From Raphanus sativus (Eukaryota; Streptophyta; Magnoliopsida; Brassicales; Brassicaceae), in NCBI RefSeq assembly GCF_000801105.2, contig NC_079516.1, positions 50,513,265-50,577,264 on the forward strand: a DNA stretch of 64,000 bases. The letters are read 5' to 3'. The notes under the pieces were generated by a model. That model was given only the letters and a program-made list of their open reading frames with translations. It was not told the origin of the DNA and ran no database searches. Below are positions 22,284-33,806 of the stretch, piece after piece. The translations under genes and the position numbers were made by a program. How positions within the stretch are numbered: the stretch's first letter is position 1; each line of letters begins with the position of its first letter.

Positions 22284-24568
22284 TTGTTTAATGATTGTAG
22301 AACGTTTGATTCATAATTAGCATGCTTAATATAATATCCGGAGTTCCGGACAATTTCATTGACTTACCTTTACTTTACACTTTCATGGCCGTTCTGTATA
22401 GTTTTATTTAATCAACAATTATTGAGGATTATTAATTTGCTATTCTATTTTTTTTCTTATCATATCCAATACTAATGAAAAGTGTCACTAGTGCGCGGTT
22501 TTCTTCGAACGACAAGTGGGTATATACTGTTTTCTTTATAAAGTAGAGAATGTTACTCCATGCAATATAGAAAAGGCTCTAGAATTATAATCAAATGACA
22601 TTATATTTAACCTATGTTATGGAATATGGGAGACAAACTGTAGTTGTTTTTTCCTGGTTATAAACATGTATTAGCATAATAATCATCCGCAGGTTGTGAC
22701 TAACTTCTTTGGAGCTATACTAACTAGCCATTTTCCTTCATGCGGCAATCACGTGAAGAGACGAATTGCGACTTTGCGAGGTAGGCTTTATATAAATTCT
22801 GTAAATTCTTTTATATAATTATCAAGTATAGAATCCATTTAAAAGGTTACATGGGTAGCTGACAAAAAAACCAGTTGCATAGTTATATCAGAGGAAATTA
22901 TGATAAATGTCACGTAGTTGCCTCCAAAAACAACTAGACCATGTATTGACCGTCGGATTTAGAATATTTCATTCTATCTATTCGATCGTACTAATAAAGC
23001 TATCAGTAAATGTGTCTTCCTTATAGAATTTGCTCACTAATGTGCAAACCATAGTAAATACAAATCATAATTTTAACCAACCTGACGGGGTCTCAATTAG
23101 TTATATGAGATGTATTTTTCTTTATAATATACATAAAAAGGTCGAAGGCCAATATGAAGCTCTCGAAGGAGGGTAACCTCCATCCAAAATAATTATTTGA
23201 AACAAATACGAAAACGTAGCGAAAATAGGCATTATGGTCCATGTTTGGTCAATAATCACATCCGTGACACGCAAACGTGAACAATAATAGTAGAAACAAA
23301 TGATCCAAATGATAAGAATACATACATATGTATGACTACAATGAATACATTATCTTCTATGCTAAAGAGCGGTACGTATTGCCAAAGTCACGAATAATTA
23401 GACAAAAGCAGAAGTATACCACACAATTTTTGAGTCCTTATAAAATAATCGAGTTCAAGAAAGGGACATATCGCCAGAAACTAGTTCAAGAAGACACACA
23501 TTACAAAAAAGAATGTGATCACTGATAAGTTAGACGGGTACAAAAGAGACATAGACCTCTATTATTGATTCCTATAATTTTTTTTCTATTGTAGTATAGT
23601 ATGTTATCACCATCAATTTTGTTGCGATTTGTTATTGCTAATTTTCCGAACAATGAAATCATTATTGCCAAGATCATCGACAAAACAGGTCTAATGGCAT
23701 ACATGCAAAGAGAATGTGACGTGTGTATGCATGGACATATATGAGTCCACATCTTTTTTTAATCTATTTTAACGCGAGACAAAAAAAAATGTAGGTACCG
23801 ATATTATCGAAGAAACTCAAAGCTTCAAAGAACCAAAACAAGTTTTTAAAACAAAATAATGGATAGCTTTTGGGAGGGGGGAGGGATTTTATGGGTCTTT
23901 GGTAGGCATCACATGAACAAACATGGAAACCCACCAGCATATGACATGACTTGCGTCTTCTTTGATATGCTTTGTCTTTTGATGTACCCCTTGTTGTTGT
24001 CTACATAATTATAATGTATAAAGTTCAAAAACAAAGATAAAATAAAGGAGACTTCTTCAGAAAATTATAAACTGAAATTCGAGATAATCCTAAATATGTT
24101 TTAAGTTTTATTTATTTCGGAAAGACAATTATTGAAAGGATTGGAGGGGACCTCCAAGTAGAGTCTTCAACGACATAGGCAAAGACCAATCCAATTTTTG
24201 ACATAATCCTATCTAATTTCATATTCCTATTAATTGGATCAATCGTTATCAATCGCTATATCATGATGGGTGTGTCTACACATCTATTTTCAGTATACCA
24301 ATGGAATTTCTCCTCGTTTCATTTTATGGAAGGATAAGATTATGATAAACTTAAATACAAAATATGAATTGAATTTTGGACATTCCAAAGAAATGTTGAT
24401 TTTTCGAAGAAAAATCAACTTCTTGTTCCACGCAAATTCAAAATAAAACGAAATTATTGAGCAAATTGTGATTGTAGATATATATAAATACAATGTTACG
24501 CAATATTAAAAATCAAAAAGTTTTCAGTATCATTCTAAGGTGGTGGTATATTAAGAAAAAACACGAAC

Positions 24569-24618
24569 AAACTCTTCTAAAAAATGTTTTTCAAAAAAAA
24601 AAACTCTTCTAAAAAATG
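24569..24618. repeat. Micro-insert with 18-bp flanking duplication
   Basis: AAACTCTTCTAAAAAATG at 24569-24586 and 24601-24618, exact. The insert is TTTTTCAAAAAAAA (14 bases), nearly the same as the insert at 10099-10113. Confidence 0.87.
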
Positions 24619-25144
24619 AATTGCTCTACCCATGCAACTTTTTAAAGTAGAATAGGATAACGCGCCACTCATCCATGTGGCACTTGATAGTCTCATCAGT
24701 GATTGGAGAATAGATTGGAGATCATCTTTTACATTGTTCGGACATTCGTTGCATGCATCAAGCTACACATAAACTGCTCTGCTCCTATTATAGGGCTAGC
24801 TTCAGGCCTAAAATTTATTGGCTTTCCAGAAAAAGTACCTAAGACTGTAACATGTGTAGACATTAACCAGCGAAAAGACCATGTTTCAATTTTTTTTTTG
24901 AATATAAATGTATCACTTTATTTCTCTACTATAAGACAGTATTATCATTTGAACAGTACATAACAAAAAAATTTGGCTGATATTAACTCATTCTTATTTA
25001 AGTAGTTACACTTTTTACCGTCTACAACTTACACATATGACATATCACTGAGATTTATACAAACTACAGATCTTTAGAGCTATTTTCAGTTAATTCCAGG
25101 CACTTATGTAAATTATAAAGTACATTACTACATTTTTTCGTAAG

Positions 25145-25185
25145 AAAGTAGTGTCATGTCATGATAAAAGAAAAGTAGTGTCATG
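25145..25185. repeat. Micro-insert with 14-bp flanking duplication
   Basis: AAAGTAGTGTCATG at 25145-25158 and 25172-25185, exact. The insert is TCATGATAAAAGA (13 bases); it begins with a repeat of the last bases of the duplication. Confidence 0.8.
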
Positions 25186-25501
25186 ATATTGGATTTGAAA
25201 GTATAATATGATGAAATTGGGAAACTAATACTTTGCTTGATCCATCTTGTGTAGCCCAGGTTACAGGGCCTACTAGAACCAAAGTTATTTGGGCCGAAAA
25301 GGCCACTGAGCATAGGTTCAATCACGCGCCAAAAGTATTTAAATGAATTCTATTTTCGATATAAAATGTACTCCTACTAGTATCCCCACAAAAAGCTCTA
25401 CGAAACACATCATATATAGAACTCAACAGAAAGAATATATATACACTATACTATATAAAGATGTATATGGTCTAGTGGAATCCTATATCACACACAGGTT
25501 A

Positions 25502-26818
25502 TCAATCTCGCGATCTGAGCCGTTGACTTGCTTGATCACATTTAACGTCAGCACCAAATCCAACCCTTGATTTAGCCAGATCAAACTCCATCCACACGTT
25601 CTGTTGATGATGATGACCAATTACAAAGGCTTCTACTCCCAGCAGATCGGAGTTCCCAAATGTGAAGCAATACACCTGATCTTTTCCTTTTAACTCGGCT
25701 CCGTTTACCCGGTACAACAGCTTCTGACCCGACACACTCATCTCCGCGCCACGAAACATTAGACTAACAGCGGGCAAGACCGAGAAATTGGGCCCGGTCA
25801 GCGACCCAACACGGTAACAGAGGTCCATTGTCCCTTGGAACACAAAATTTGGATCGTCTACAACTTTGAGAACCGACTTGGTTTGCGCCATAAACTCGGT
25901 TCTTAAGGCGGAGTAAACCGGACCCATCAGGAACGTGAATTGTGTACCGGAATCCACCATCGTCTGACCTGCCCCGGTATGGTCCGGTACGAACATGGAT
26001 TTAGGTAGAGCCAGCAACTTAGACCCGACCCGGATTCCTTCCAACTGAACCGTGTAAGCGACCCGGTCGAAATACGGTAACGGCGTCGTTTCACTCACCA
26101 AAGGCGTGTACTGGATAGGACCGGGCCACGAGGAACTCGCGTCACCGAGAAGCAGAATACCGGAGGAATCTGAACCGGATATGCAATACGAGAATTTAGA
26201 AAAACCCAGCTGGTTAACAAACGATAAAGAGCCCCGGTTCATTCCCATTAAACCGGTTGATTTAGCGTCCTCCTCCGAATCAGAGCTTAAACCAGAGTCC
26301 ATGCACCCGAATATAGTTCCGGGCCGGGATGATGATCCGATTACGAACGTCTCGTGAGCTAATTTGCCTTCGAGTGAGGTAGCGTCAGCGTAGGATACTG
26401 CCACGTGGCAAGTATGAGTCTTCGAGTCACATGAAGCAGGTATGGGCAAGTCCCGGGTCCGGGTCCTGCATATTGGCGAGGAGCAAGGTATAGGCGAGTA
26501 AGAAGAAGATGAAACCGGGTTGAACACGGATCCTAAGTTGAGAGCTTTCTTGCAGTGAAGCCATGAAAGCTCGCTTCCGGTGTCAAGAACCATCGAGATG
26601 TTTTGCGGTGGAGAGCCGACGGAGAGGGAGGCGGTGAGAGTGACGTTATGTCTGAACGAAAGCTTGTCTGAAGAAGACTGTGGAACATTCTTGGTTTTGA
26701 GAGAGAACAGGAGTGGTTCTTGATTTGGAGAACAGAACGTGAGAGGAAAAATTAGAAGCAAAAATGAAATTTGAAGCAATAAATTTGACAGGGAAGATGA
26801 TGATGATGAAAACATCAT
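25502..26818 (-). CDS. Aspartyl protease family protein (At2g39710 type)
   Basis: Intronless gene of 438 codons for a pepsin-like A1 protease of the plant nucellin/CND41 group. A hydrophobic N-terminus of about 29 residues ending in FCS is a likely secretion signal, so the enzyme should act in the apoplast or secretory pathway. Catalytic aspartates are in DTGSELSWLHC (79-82 for DTGS) and VDSGTQFTFL (289-292 for DSGT). Many cysteines in the first lobe match the family's disulfide pattern. The C-terminus FVIGHHHQQNVWMEFDLAK is the conserved A1 C-terminal segment. The first of two adjacent Met codons is used; either is possible. The position between the DVL-type gene and RHC2A matches Arabidopsis. 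Substrate unknown. Confidence 0.93.
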   Translation of the reverse strand: MMFSSSSSSLSNLLLQISFLLLIFPLTFCSPNQEPLLFSLKTKNVPQSSSDKLSFRHNVTLTASLSVGSPPQNISMVLDTGSELSWLHCKKALNLGSVFNPVSSSSYSPIPCSSPICRTRTRDLPIPASCDSKTHTCHVAVSYADATSLEGKLAHETFVIGSSSRPGTIFGCMDSGLSSDSEEDAKSTGLMGMNRGSLSFVNQLGFSKFSYCISGSDSSGILLLGDASSSWPGPIQYTPLVSETTPLPYFDRVAYTVQLEGIRVGSKLLALPKSMFVPDHTGAGQTMVDSGTQFTFLMGPVYSALRTEFMAQTKSVLKVVDDPNFVFQGTMDLCYRVGSLTGPNFSVLPAVSLMFRGAEMSVSGQKLLYRVNGAELKGKDQVYCFTFGNSDLLGVEAFVIGHHHQQNVWMEFDLAKSRVGFGADVKCDQASQRLRSRD

Positions 26819-26821
26819 ATA

Positions 26822-29784
26822 AGTCTTTACTGCTTTGTTACGTGCTTTGCCATCTTTAAATACAATATTGTGTGTTTTATTCTCTCTTGACTATACTTTC
26901 CCGGTTCGTTTCGGTTTACTCTAATCATTCCTAGCCAAAAAAGAAAAACCCCTCGAAATTAAGGTGAACTACTTTAACTTTTAAACAATAGTTAGTACTT
27001 ACTAGTAGCAAGTCAAATCAGTAACCAGACTAGTTAGATAACTACAAAATACTTTTCAGAAAACATAATCTTGTCTCAACCTAACAAAAATCATTTCACG
27101 AAGAGCATCAGGGCTTTGTGTTGTCAATTTCATTTGAATGTTATTAGGGTTTATTGGAGAAGCCAAGTCTCGACACAAAAGACAAGTTAGTGGACGAGTA
27201 GTTCTTTTTGGCTGTGCGTGTCTTTTGTGGTTTCTGTTTAGTCTCTGTAGCTCACATCAACTCTGTTTCTACTTTCTTCGTGTTCCCACTTTCTACGGAA
27301 CCTTTGTTTTTATTTCACTTTTCTTTCCGTTTTAGGCTTAATTTTATTATTTTCCTGTATCATTTTTACTATAATTAAATCAAAAAGAAGATATCGTGTA
27401 AAGTTCTATTTATTAAATTCAATAACCGACTTCATTGAAAACAAACATATCAAAACTACAAATGGTCGGATTAATGTTCCTTCTGTTATCTTTTAAGACC
27501 AGTGTAGTTTTGCAAAAGTGTTAGTGACAAAAAGCAAACGTCCTCTGTCTTATTTTACTCTTATATAATGACTTTTTGATTAGTAGTAGTATTTTGTTAC
27601 CATACGCGGAAAGATGCTGTCTAAAGTGCTACCGTTCAATGCGACCTCAAAAAGATTGATGTTAAAGGTTTACACAATATTTTTCTGTAATTGTGTGTTT
27701 CATTTGGTCTGTTCCCGTCGCATGAATTTGAAAACAAAGTTCAAGTTTTTGTCTCTTTACATTCTATCTCACTTCGTCCCGATCATGTACATGTCTCATC
27801 TTGTTTCCCATCACCTACAAGACCGTCGTATACGTAATGAATGACACTGTATATTCAAAATGATCTATGTAAAATTTCTTAGAAGTTATATATTTACTTT
27901 TAATATAAAATTGGAGATTACCTCCCCAGTAACACGTCAAACCGAGTCGTGCTAGCCTTCTAGTATATTTAAGGGTAAACGAAAGTTGAATTATTTTATT
28001 GTAATTTAGCAAAGTTTGTCGAAGTTGGCGAAAGGTGGATATGAAATCGATCAGAAAGTTTGTCAAATATGTGCTGGAGGCAACCCATTCCTAATTTATT
28101 CCCAATGCTCAACAACTCCTTCCTGTTGTGTTACCAAATAACTTGATGTCATTTTCTTTCAACCATGTACCAACAAAAATAGTTCGGTGTTAGGACAATG
28201 GATCTCAACAAATAAGATTATAGAGTTATGCACAGCTGCAACGTGGATATTTTAGTTGTCAAAATCACACATAAATCAAAATTGATTCCAAGGTGTTGAC
28301 TAATACCTACTAAAATAATTTAAACCTCTGTGAAGAAATGAACGAGGTCTCGAGCATTAAATGTTGCCATTTTTTTGCTCAGGGTGATTGGCTATGAATT
28401 GTGGACCAAGCTAATCATGTGAATGATTGAAGAAACTTTAGGGAAGATGAGTTTTAGTCTCCACCAAAACGGAACTTGGATGTTATGGTTATCATGCTAT
28501 ATGCCTATATGCTAGCCCACCATCAATATCTTCTAGTCATAGACGTGCACTGTTCTGGCTATGATCTCTTTTGAACACATAATATATGCATCTTCCATTT
28601 CTGGAATATAATAAATGTTGTAGATTTTTCTTAGAGAAGGTAAATGGGTAATACTAGTGGATTCAATTTCACAACATAATACATGGTACCATCAGAGCTG
28701 GTTTTGCACCAAACTTAAGAAACTTTGGATTGGGCTACATATCTATCATCTTTTTATACTTACATTTGTAAAATTCATTTTGTTTAAGCTGGTTACAAGC
28801 CTGTCTATTGAAGTCGTGTGGATGTAGGATGTTCGAATGTAAATTTGATATAGACTCGTTTATGAAGTATGCAAGGCTTACATACCTTGCTATAGACCCG
28901 TTTGTCACAGAAAGTATTTAAAATTAAGATAAAAATATATTATTTCAATTTATTTATGCTCAATAATTTAGTGGCTATCCTATTTTAGCTTTTTTGGATA
29001 TTTAAGGTCAACAAAATTAGTAGTATACAAAAGATCAGCAAAACTAATCGTCGAAAAACCGACGCCAAGGAAAATTGTAATGAAGTAAAGTCAATTTTGG
29101 AATAAATGCGTTATTTGTATTCTTATGTATTTTCCGTGGCAATGCAAGACCACTACGTATGGGGACCAGATCTCTGAACCATATTATCTTGCTTGTAGAC
29201 GTGTACTATTATAGTATGTTAAGATTATTCGAAGTCATCCAAGATTTAGTCATGAGTGTGAAAGTGATTGTAGAAGATCAATACGTTACGAGTCTATGTG
29301 AAATAGTTTGTCCCATTTACACAGGCTACCAATTTACTATTTCCGGGTTTTTTATTTCGATTTGCGTGTGCATGTATGTTTAGTAAACTTCTGCTAATGT
29401 ACTGTGAACTCAGCATCCAATTTTAGTGAATCTTATGTGTGCGCTATAGTGCTAGGCAGGGCCCGTCGTGAGGTAAGGTTGAGCAAGCAAAGCATGTTGT
29501 TAGACGGAGAAATTTATCTGTATGTCCTATGTTGACAATAGTAAGTAAAGAATTCATAAGGTTTGCGCACAAACAAAGAATGTAATATGTCAAGAACATG
29601 TCTCTCCATACTTTTCTGATGCTAATCAACCCCATGAGTAAAACAGTAAAACTTTATAAACCAGACAAACTTAAACCAGATTTTATCTTTCTTTGATGCA
29701 ATTTGATTTCGAAAAAGAGTGTAAGTTTATGTATTTGAAAAACACTCGAAAACCACAATCGAGGAAGTGAAGAATGTGCTGTAG
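26822..29784. other. Intergenic DNA, no gene recognised
   Basis: Contains the promoter of the minus-strand aspartyl protease gene in its left few hundred bases. The rest is AT-rich with only small ORFs lacking domains. Confidence 0.5.
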
Positions 29785-29835
29785 AATTAGACAAGAAAAA
29801 AAATTTGATAAAAGAAAAAAAATTAGACAAGAAAA
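29785..29835. repeat. Micro-insert with 15-bp flanking duplication
   Basis: AATTAGACAAGAAAA at 29785-29799 and 29821-29835. The 21-base insert between them contains TTTGATAAAAGAAAAAA. The right copy overlaps the target duplication of the adjacent retroposon, so that retroposon landed in or beside this site. Confidence 0.82.
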
Positions 29836-30918
29836 TTAATGATCTAGAATCGTGTTAGTTAAAAAGTGGAGAATTGAATAATTAGCAGAGAGAAGAGAGA
29901 GAAGTGAGATCTATTTTCTCCGGCGTACGGCCGGCGCATGAGCGTCCGTATCGTCGCCGGAGATCGTGTTCTTTAAGTCTAGAAGCTCCTCTTCGTCTTG
30001 ACTTCGCAGTTCTACTGATGTCAGTCTTGTCGGAGCCCTGAGAGTGTTACCATTCTTGTCGGTGGTTTATCTCTTGGAGTGAAGACGCTCTCGTTTGGAG
30101 TTCGGAAGAGATGGAGGTTTTGGTTTTTGCTGGTGGTGTTGTCTCTCCCGGGCGATGGAGGCTTTTCTAGATCCATTGACACCGGTCTACATGCGAGGGT
30201 GGAGGCTCTTTTAGGTTCACTGTCGCCGCTCTAGTTTTCCGGAAAAGGGAGGCTTTTTCAGCTCTTTCTTCGCCGGCACTCGGATGACGGGGAAAGGAGG
30301 CTTACAGAGCTCCTCGATACCGTTTTGAAACCCTAAGTCATGTGGGTTATGTTGACTAGATCGAAGTGTTTCAAGCGTCTGGTGTTTATGGCGATAAATT
30401 CGTGGGTCGATGAGGAGGAGCTCTCGGAAGATGAAGCTCTTCTGCGATGGAGGAGGATAGCGATGTTCTCAGCTTGCTTGTCCAGTATTTCCGGTGGTTT
30501 AAAGTCGAAGGAGATCTCGTAGAAAGATGACCTCCACGGCGAGAAGACAAAGCGGAGCAGAACAGCTATGGTGAAACGGAGGCTTGGCGGTATCGGAGCT
30601 CCGGCGAAATAAAGGGTTGTTGATGGTTGTTGACGGCGGCTGTGCGATGGATGGTCGATCGTGTCGACGAGGGGACCACGGATCTTCCACATGATTACAC
30701 GTGCTCTCCCCTGTTTCCTAGGGCAAGCTGTTCGGTTTGGGATTTTCTTGGGCCGATGGGCCGTTTCTGTGTGTTTGGCTTCGGCCTTTTTGTATTAGCC
30801 CGGTCTGTATATGGGTTTTCTGTTTTAAAACTTGGTGTATTTGGGCTTTGGTTGGGGCTTGGTCCTTTTAATTATGATATCCAATATTGAGGGAAAAAAA
30901 AAGAAAATTAATGATCTA
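29830..30918 (+). mobile_element. Non-LTR-type retroposon with 17-bp target duplication and poly(A)
   Basis: AGAAAATTAATGATCTA occurs exactly at 29830-29846 and 30902-30918. The sequence between (29847-30901) is clearly more GC-rich than its surroundings and ends in GAGGGAAAAAAAAA. Long duplication plus 3' poly(A) is the signature of target-primed reverse transcription, as made by LINE machinery. I find no reverse transcriptase domain; ORFs inside are short. It may be a non-autonomous or 5'-truncated LINE relative, or a retrotransposed cellular transcript. Family not recognised. Confidence 0.8.
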
Positions 30919-31307
30919 CCTCAAACATTGTCTTCAAATACCAACATTTTTACATATATTTTAAAGTGCGTGCATGTCTAATGTCGTCCGAGCAGAGAGC
31001 AATTCGAACGCAATTCATGCTATGTAATTCTATTATATGTCACTCCCTAAGCATGTAGCTTACATTCGGCAGCCAGCTACTGAAACAGTAGGCGACAGTA
31101 GATGTCCTTGTTGGTATTTATATTCCAGTTATTTAAAGGAACATTATTTGAGAAAAAAATACTTTATTGTGATAGAGCAAGAAGAGTTCATTGACATTCC
31201 AAAATCAACAGGGGCATATATAACAGGTATATCAAAATAATGGCTAAACTACAAAGGCTGTCCCCAATAATCGAGCGCATCATCAGTGTCTTGTAGTAAC
31301 TCTATTA

Positions 31308-31512
31308 CTCCCTCCGTTTTTTAAAGAGTGTCGTTGTGACATTTTTCATACAGATTAAGAAAATTATTGAAATATATGTAAGTTGTAATCAATTATACCT
31401 CTTTGACTAATAGTATTTTAGATAAATAAAATTATTTATAAAATCAATGCAATTTGCAATTAATTTTCAGCTGAATGAGTTCAGAGTGACACTTATTATG
31501 AAATAGAGGGAG
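31308..31512. mobile_element. Stowaway-type MITE
   Basis: 205 bp starting CTCCCTCCGTTTT and ending AAATAGAGGGAG, with TA on both sides (31306-31307, 31513-31514). Same family type as 13693-13932 but with better preserved ends. No ORF. Confidence 0.88.
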
Positions 31513-31947
31513 TAATTGATTTTCCCCTCAAAAATAATTGTCCCTTTGTAAGGTTTTAACCTCTAGGAGGTATCATATCATTCGTTATGATGTCTGTAGT
31601 TCAAAGATTATATAGCTGTACAATGCTGGCCAATATAACTCTCTATGTGGGTTTGGTAATAAACCATGAGCTTAAACAGTAAAGAAACTGTTATACGGAT
31701 TCTAGATTGTGACTTGTAAGATAAGTAACTAAGGTTAGGCCCACGAACCATTGTTCTTGACCTAAGGTAAGGTAACCACAGATGAACTAATGAAAGAACG
31801 TTATTCATGAATGAATTCAACACTATCAATCTCACTTGTGACTTGACCTAAAAACTTTTGTATCAATTTTACTCGCAGAGAGATATAATCATTACACATA
31901 AGAAATAATCTTACAAGAAGGAACACCATCATGTTGTTGTGTTTGCC

Positions 31948-32973
31948 TTATGAAGCTAGCCAATGTCGCCTCCTTGAAGAAGAAGAAGAAGAAGAAGCTG
32001 TCCTAAACAAAGCAAACGACGACCTGCTCCTACGGTTCACCTGTGATCTAGACCCGGATGCTACGGATCCAGACGACCCGCTGAAACATCCAAATAGTCT
32101 CATGATCCGACCCGCAAACCCACCCGATCTCTCTCCACTACTTCCTACTCTTCTCGAACCCCACGCTACTCTTCTCGGACGCCTCTCTTCTCCCAATCTC
32201 CCACCGTCGACCTCCGTGTACACCACCGGCATTCCACCTCTCCATCCACCGGGGATCCTCCCCACAGCGAATCCTCCGCCAGGCAACCTCCAAATCGTCA
32301 TCCCCGCCGAGGAATCACCACCATCCTCCTCCGCAACCGTAGTGGTGGCTACATCCTCCTCCTCCTCCGCGGGAAGCTCGTGGCGGCAAACGGGGCAGGA
32401 GTTACGAATCGCGAGCCAGGGGAGGATACAGTCGGGGTGGTAGATATGGTTACACGGCATCTCCCGAGCCTCGGAGCTGAGAATGAACGTCTCTTTGCAA
32501 ACGGCGCAGTGAGACTGAGAGTCCGACACGAGATGAGTCGGAGCGATTTCGATCACAGGCAAAGCTTCGATTGCTGATTTAGAAGCCGGTGGATGATCGC
32601 ATGAGCTACTGTTGTTGTTGTTGCTGCTAAGCTCGATCTGAGAGATTTGGTCGAGCAACCGGTCGAAACCGGAGCCGAGGAGAAACTCGGTCATGCTCGG
32701 GGGTAACGGTCTGAGACCAGAGTCCGAACCGTCGTCGTAGTACATCTGGAAAGGAGATCGGTCGGAAGGGTTAGATCCGCGGAGGACGATGACTGGGTTG
32801 GGAGATCGGTTGCTCGTGGTACGAGTGATGGAGAGGGGAGGAGGAGGAGGGAATCTTGTGGGGCTTTGGTGGAGGTGTTCGAGGAAGCCTCCGTCGCAAT
32901 CGGGACAGGAGATTGAATCGGAGATTAGGACGAAGCGGCTGCAACTGTAACACCAGTGAGATTCGGAAGCCAT
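31948..32973 (-). CDS. RHC2A: RING-H2 E3 ubiquitin ligase, RHC2A type
   Basis: Intronless, 341 codons from the ATG at 32971-32973; an in-frame ATG 99 bases further upstream exists but gives a hydrophobic extension not expected in the family. The N-terminal zinc-ribbon segment (WCYSC...CPDC, residues 7-26) and the RING-H2 finger (residues 156-196: CAVC, then CNHIYHPDC, then CPVC) make it a member of the RING finger/DUF1117 group, with conserved C-terminal WRLPGGGFAVGR. Such proteins accept ubiquitin-loaded E2 and transfer ubiquitin to substrates; the target is unknown. Low-complexity Ser, Asn and Glu runs link the domains. The gene sits between the aspartyl protease and RCA as in Arabidopsis (At2g39720). 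A (GA)n tract at about 33041-33064 lies in its 5' leader. Confidence 0.92.
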   Translation of the reverse strand: MASESHWCYSCSRFVLISDSISCPDCDGGFLEHLHQSPTRFPPPPPLSITRTTSNRSPNPVIVLRGSNPSDRSPFQMYYDDGSDSGLRPLPPSMTEFLLGSGFDRLLDQISQIELSSNNNNSSSCDHPPASKSAIEALPVIEIAPTHLVSDSQSHCAVCKETFILSSEAREMPCNHIYHPDCILPWLAIRNSCPVCRHELPAEEEEDVATTTVAEEDGGDSSAGMTIWRLPGGGFAVGRIPGGWRGGMPVVYTEVDGGRLGEERRPRRVAWGSRRVGSSGERSGGFAGRIMRLFGCFSGSSGSVASGSRSQVNRRSRSSFALFRTASSSSSSSRRRHWLAS

Positions 32974-33073
32974 GGTATGGTGATAGGGATCTGTAATCGA
33001 ATGGAGAAAGAAGAAGAAGGAAAGAAGAGGTATAGGACCTAATGGAGAGAGAGAGAGAGAGAGAGAAGACACG

Positions 33074-33703
33074 GTCGTGGTTTTGTCTTAACAAGAAGGG
33101 GAATGGCGTGCACATAACCGTCCAACTCCGTGTGCTTTTGTCACCTTCTCTTTCTCATGCCTCTTCTTGTTTTTTTTGTTTGTTGCTATTAAATTTATTA
33201 TTTAAAACCGTTTTGTTTTTTTTGGTCGTGTAACTTTTTCAGTTTAAAACTGTTACCAAATAAAATAATAAAACAAATTTAAGAATCTTACGGTTATAGA
33301 AGTAACGTAAATGATTTAAGCAATCAAGCATAATGTTTTTTTTTAGTTAAAAAAAATTAGAGACCGAGCTAAACTTATTTAAATCAAATGCTTTTAAATT
33401 GCAGAATATTTTTTAACATCAACATGGTTTGCTTTCGAGCTTTGACTTTTACATTAACCAAAGAAAAAGATATTTTCCACATTTGTTTGGTTAAAAACCT
33501 TGTTCGAAAATTCGCTAGGCGCTACGCGTGCGGCACATATGTGCTTAGCGGTTTATTGAAAAACGGGAAAAAATCGGGGAATACGCGGGGAGGAATTTTT
33601 CGTATTTTATACGTATAATACTATATTTTATACCAATAAATTAACATTTTAAGATACATATCTATGGTTTCATATCATATATACATATAAAATTAACATT
33701 TTA
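33074..33703. other. Promoter region of RHC2A and a GC-rich repeat fragment
   Basis: Holds the upstream region of the minus-strand RHC2A gene. At about 33500-33605 there is a patch with GCTAGGCGCTACGCG and CGGGGAATACGCGGGG that looks like a fragment of a dispersed repeat. No gene. Confidence 0.45.
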
Positions 33704-33714
33704 CTAGGTAGAGA

Positions 33715-33731
33715 CCCGCGCTATGCGCGGG
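33715..33731 (-). other. Helitron 3' terminal hairpin
   Basis: CCCGCGCTATGCGCGGG: perfect 7-bp GC stem and TAT loop, 11 bases from the CTAG terminus on the minus strand. It is the rolling-circle termination signal in Helitrons. Confidence 0.85.
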
Positions 33732-33762
33732 GTGAAACTATTGTAAAATAGCATAAGTTACG

Positions 33763-33806
33763 TTACATATTCATTGGTGTTACTAAAAAAACATTACATA
33801 TTCATT
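33763..33806. repeat. Micro-insert with 13-bp flanking duplication, inside the Helitron
   Basis: TTACATATTCATT at 33763-33775 and 33794-33806, exact. The insert is GGTGTTACTAAAAAAACA (18 bases). It lies within the Helitron, so it either arrived with it or came later. Confidence 0.82.

Larger units (their letters stand above)
21194..25501. other. Intergenic DNA with four micro-insert sites, no gene recognised
   Basis: About 4.3 kb of AT-rich sequence between the CACTA element and the aspartyl protease gene. No coding exon or intact mobile element was identified. The duplication-flanked micro-inserts at 22031-22112, 22255-22283, 24569-24618 and 25145-25185 are listed separately. Confidence 0.5.

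Noticed and set aside
31931..32443. Plus-strand ORF of 170 codons
   Set aside because: Antisense to RHC2A; proline- and serine-rich because of the opposite-strand coding bias.
32974..33072. Upstream in-frame extension of RHC2A
   Set aside because: Adds a hydrophobic, low-complexity stretch before the zinc-ribbon domain, where the family normally starts with MAS...; taken as 5' UTR.
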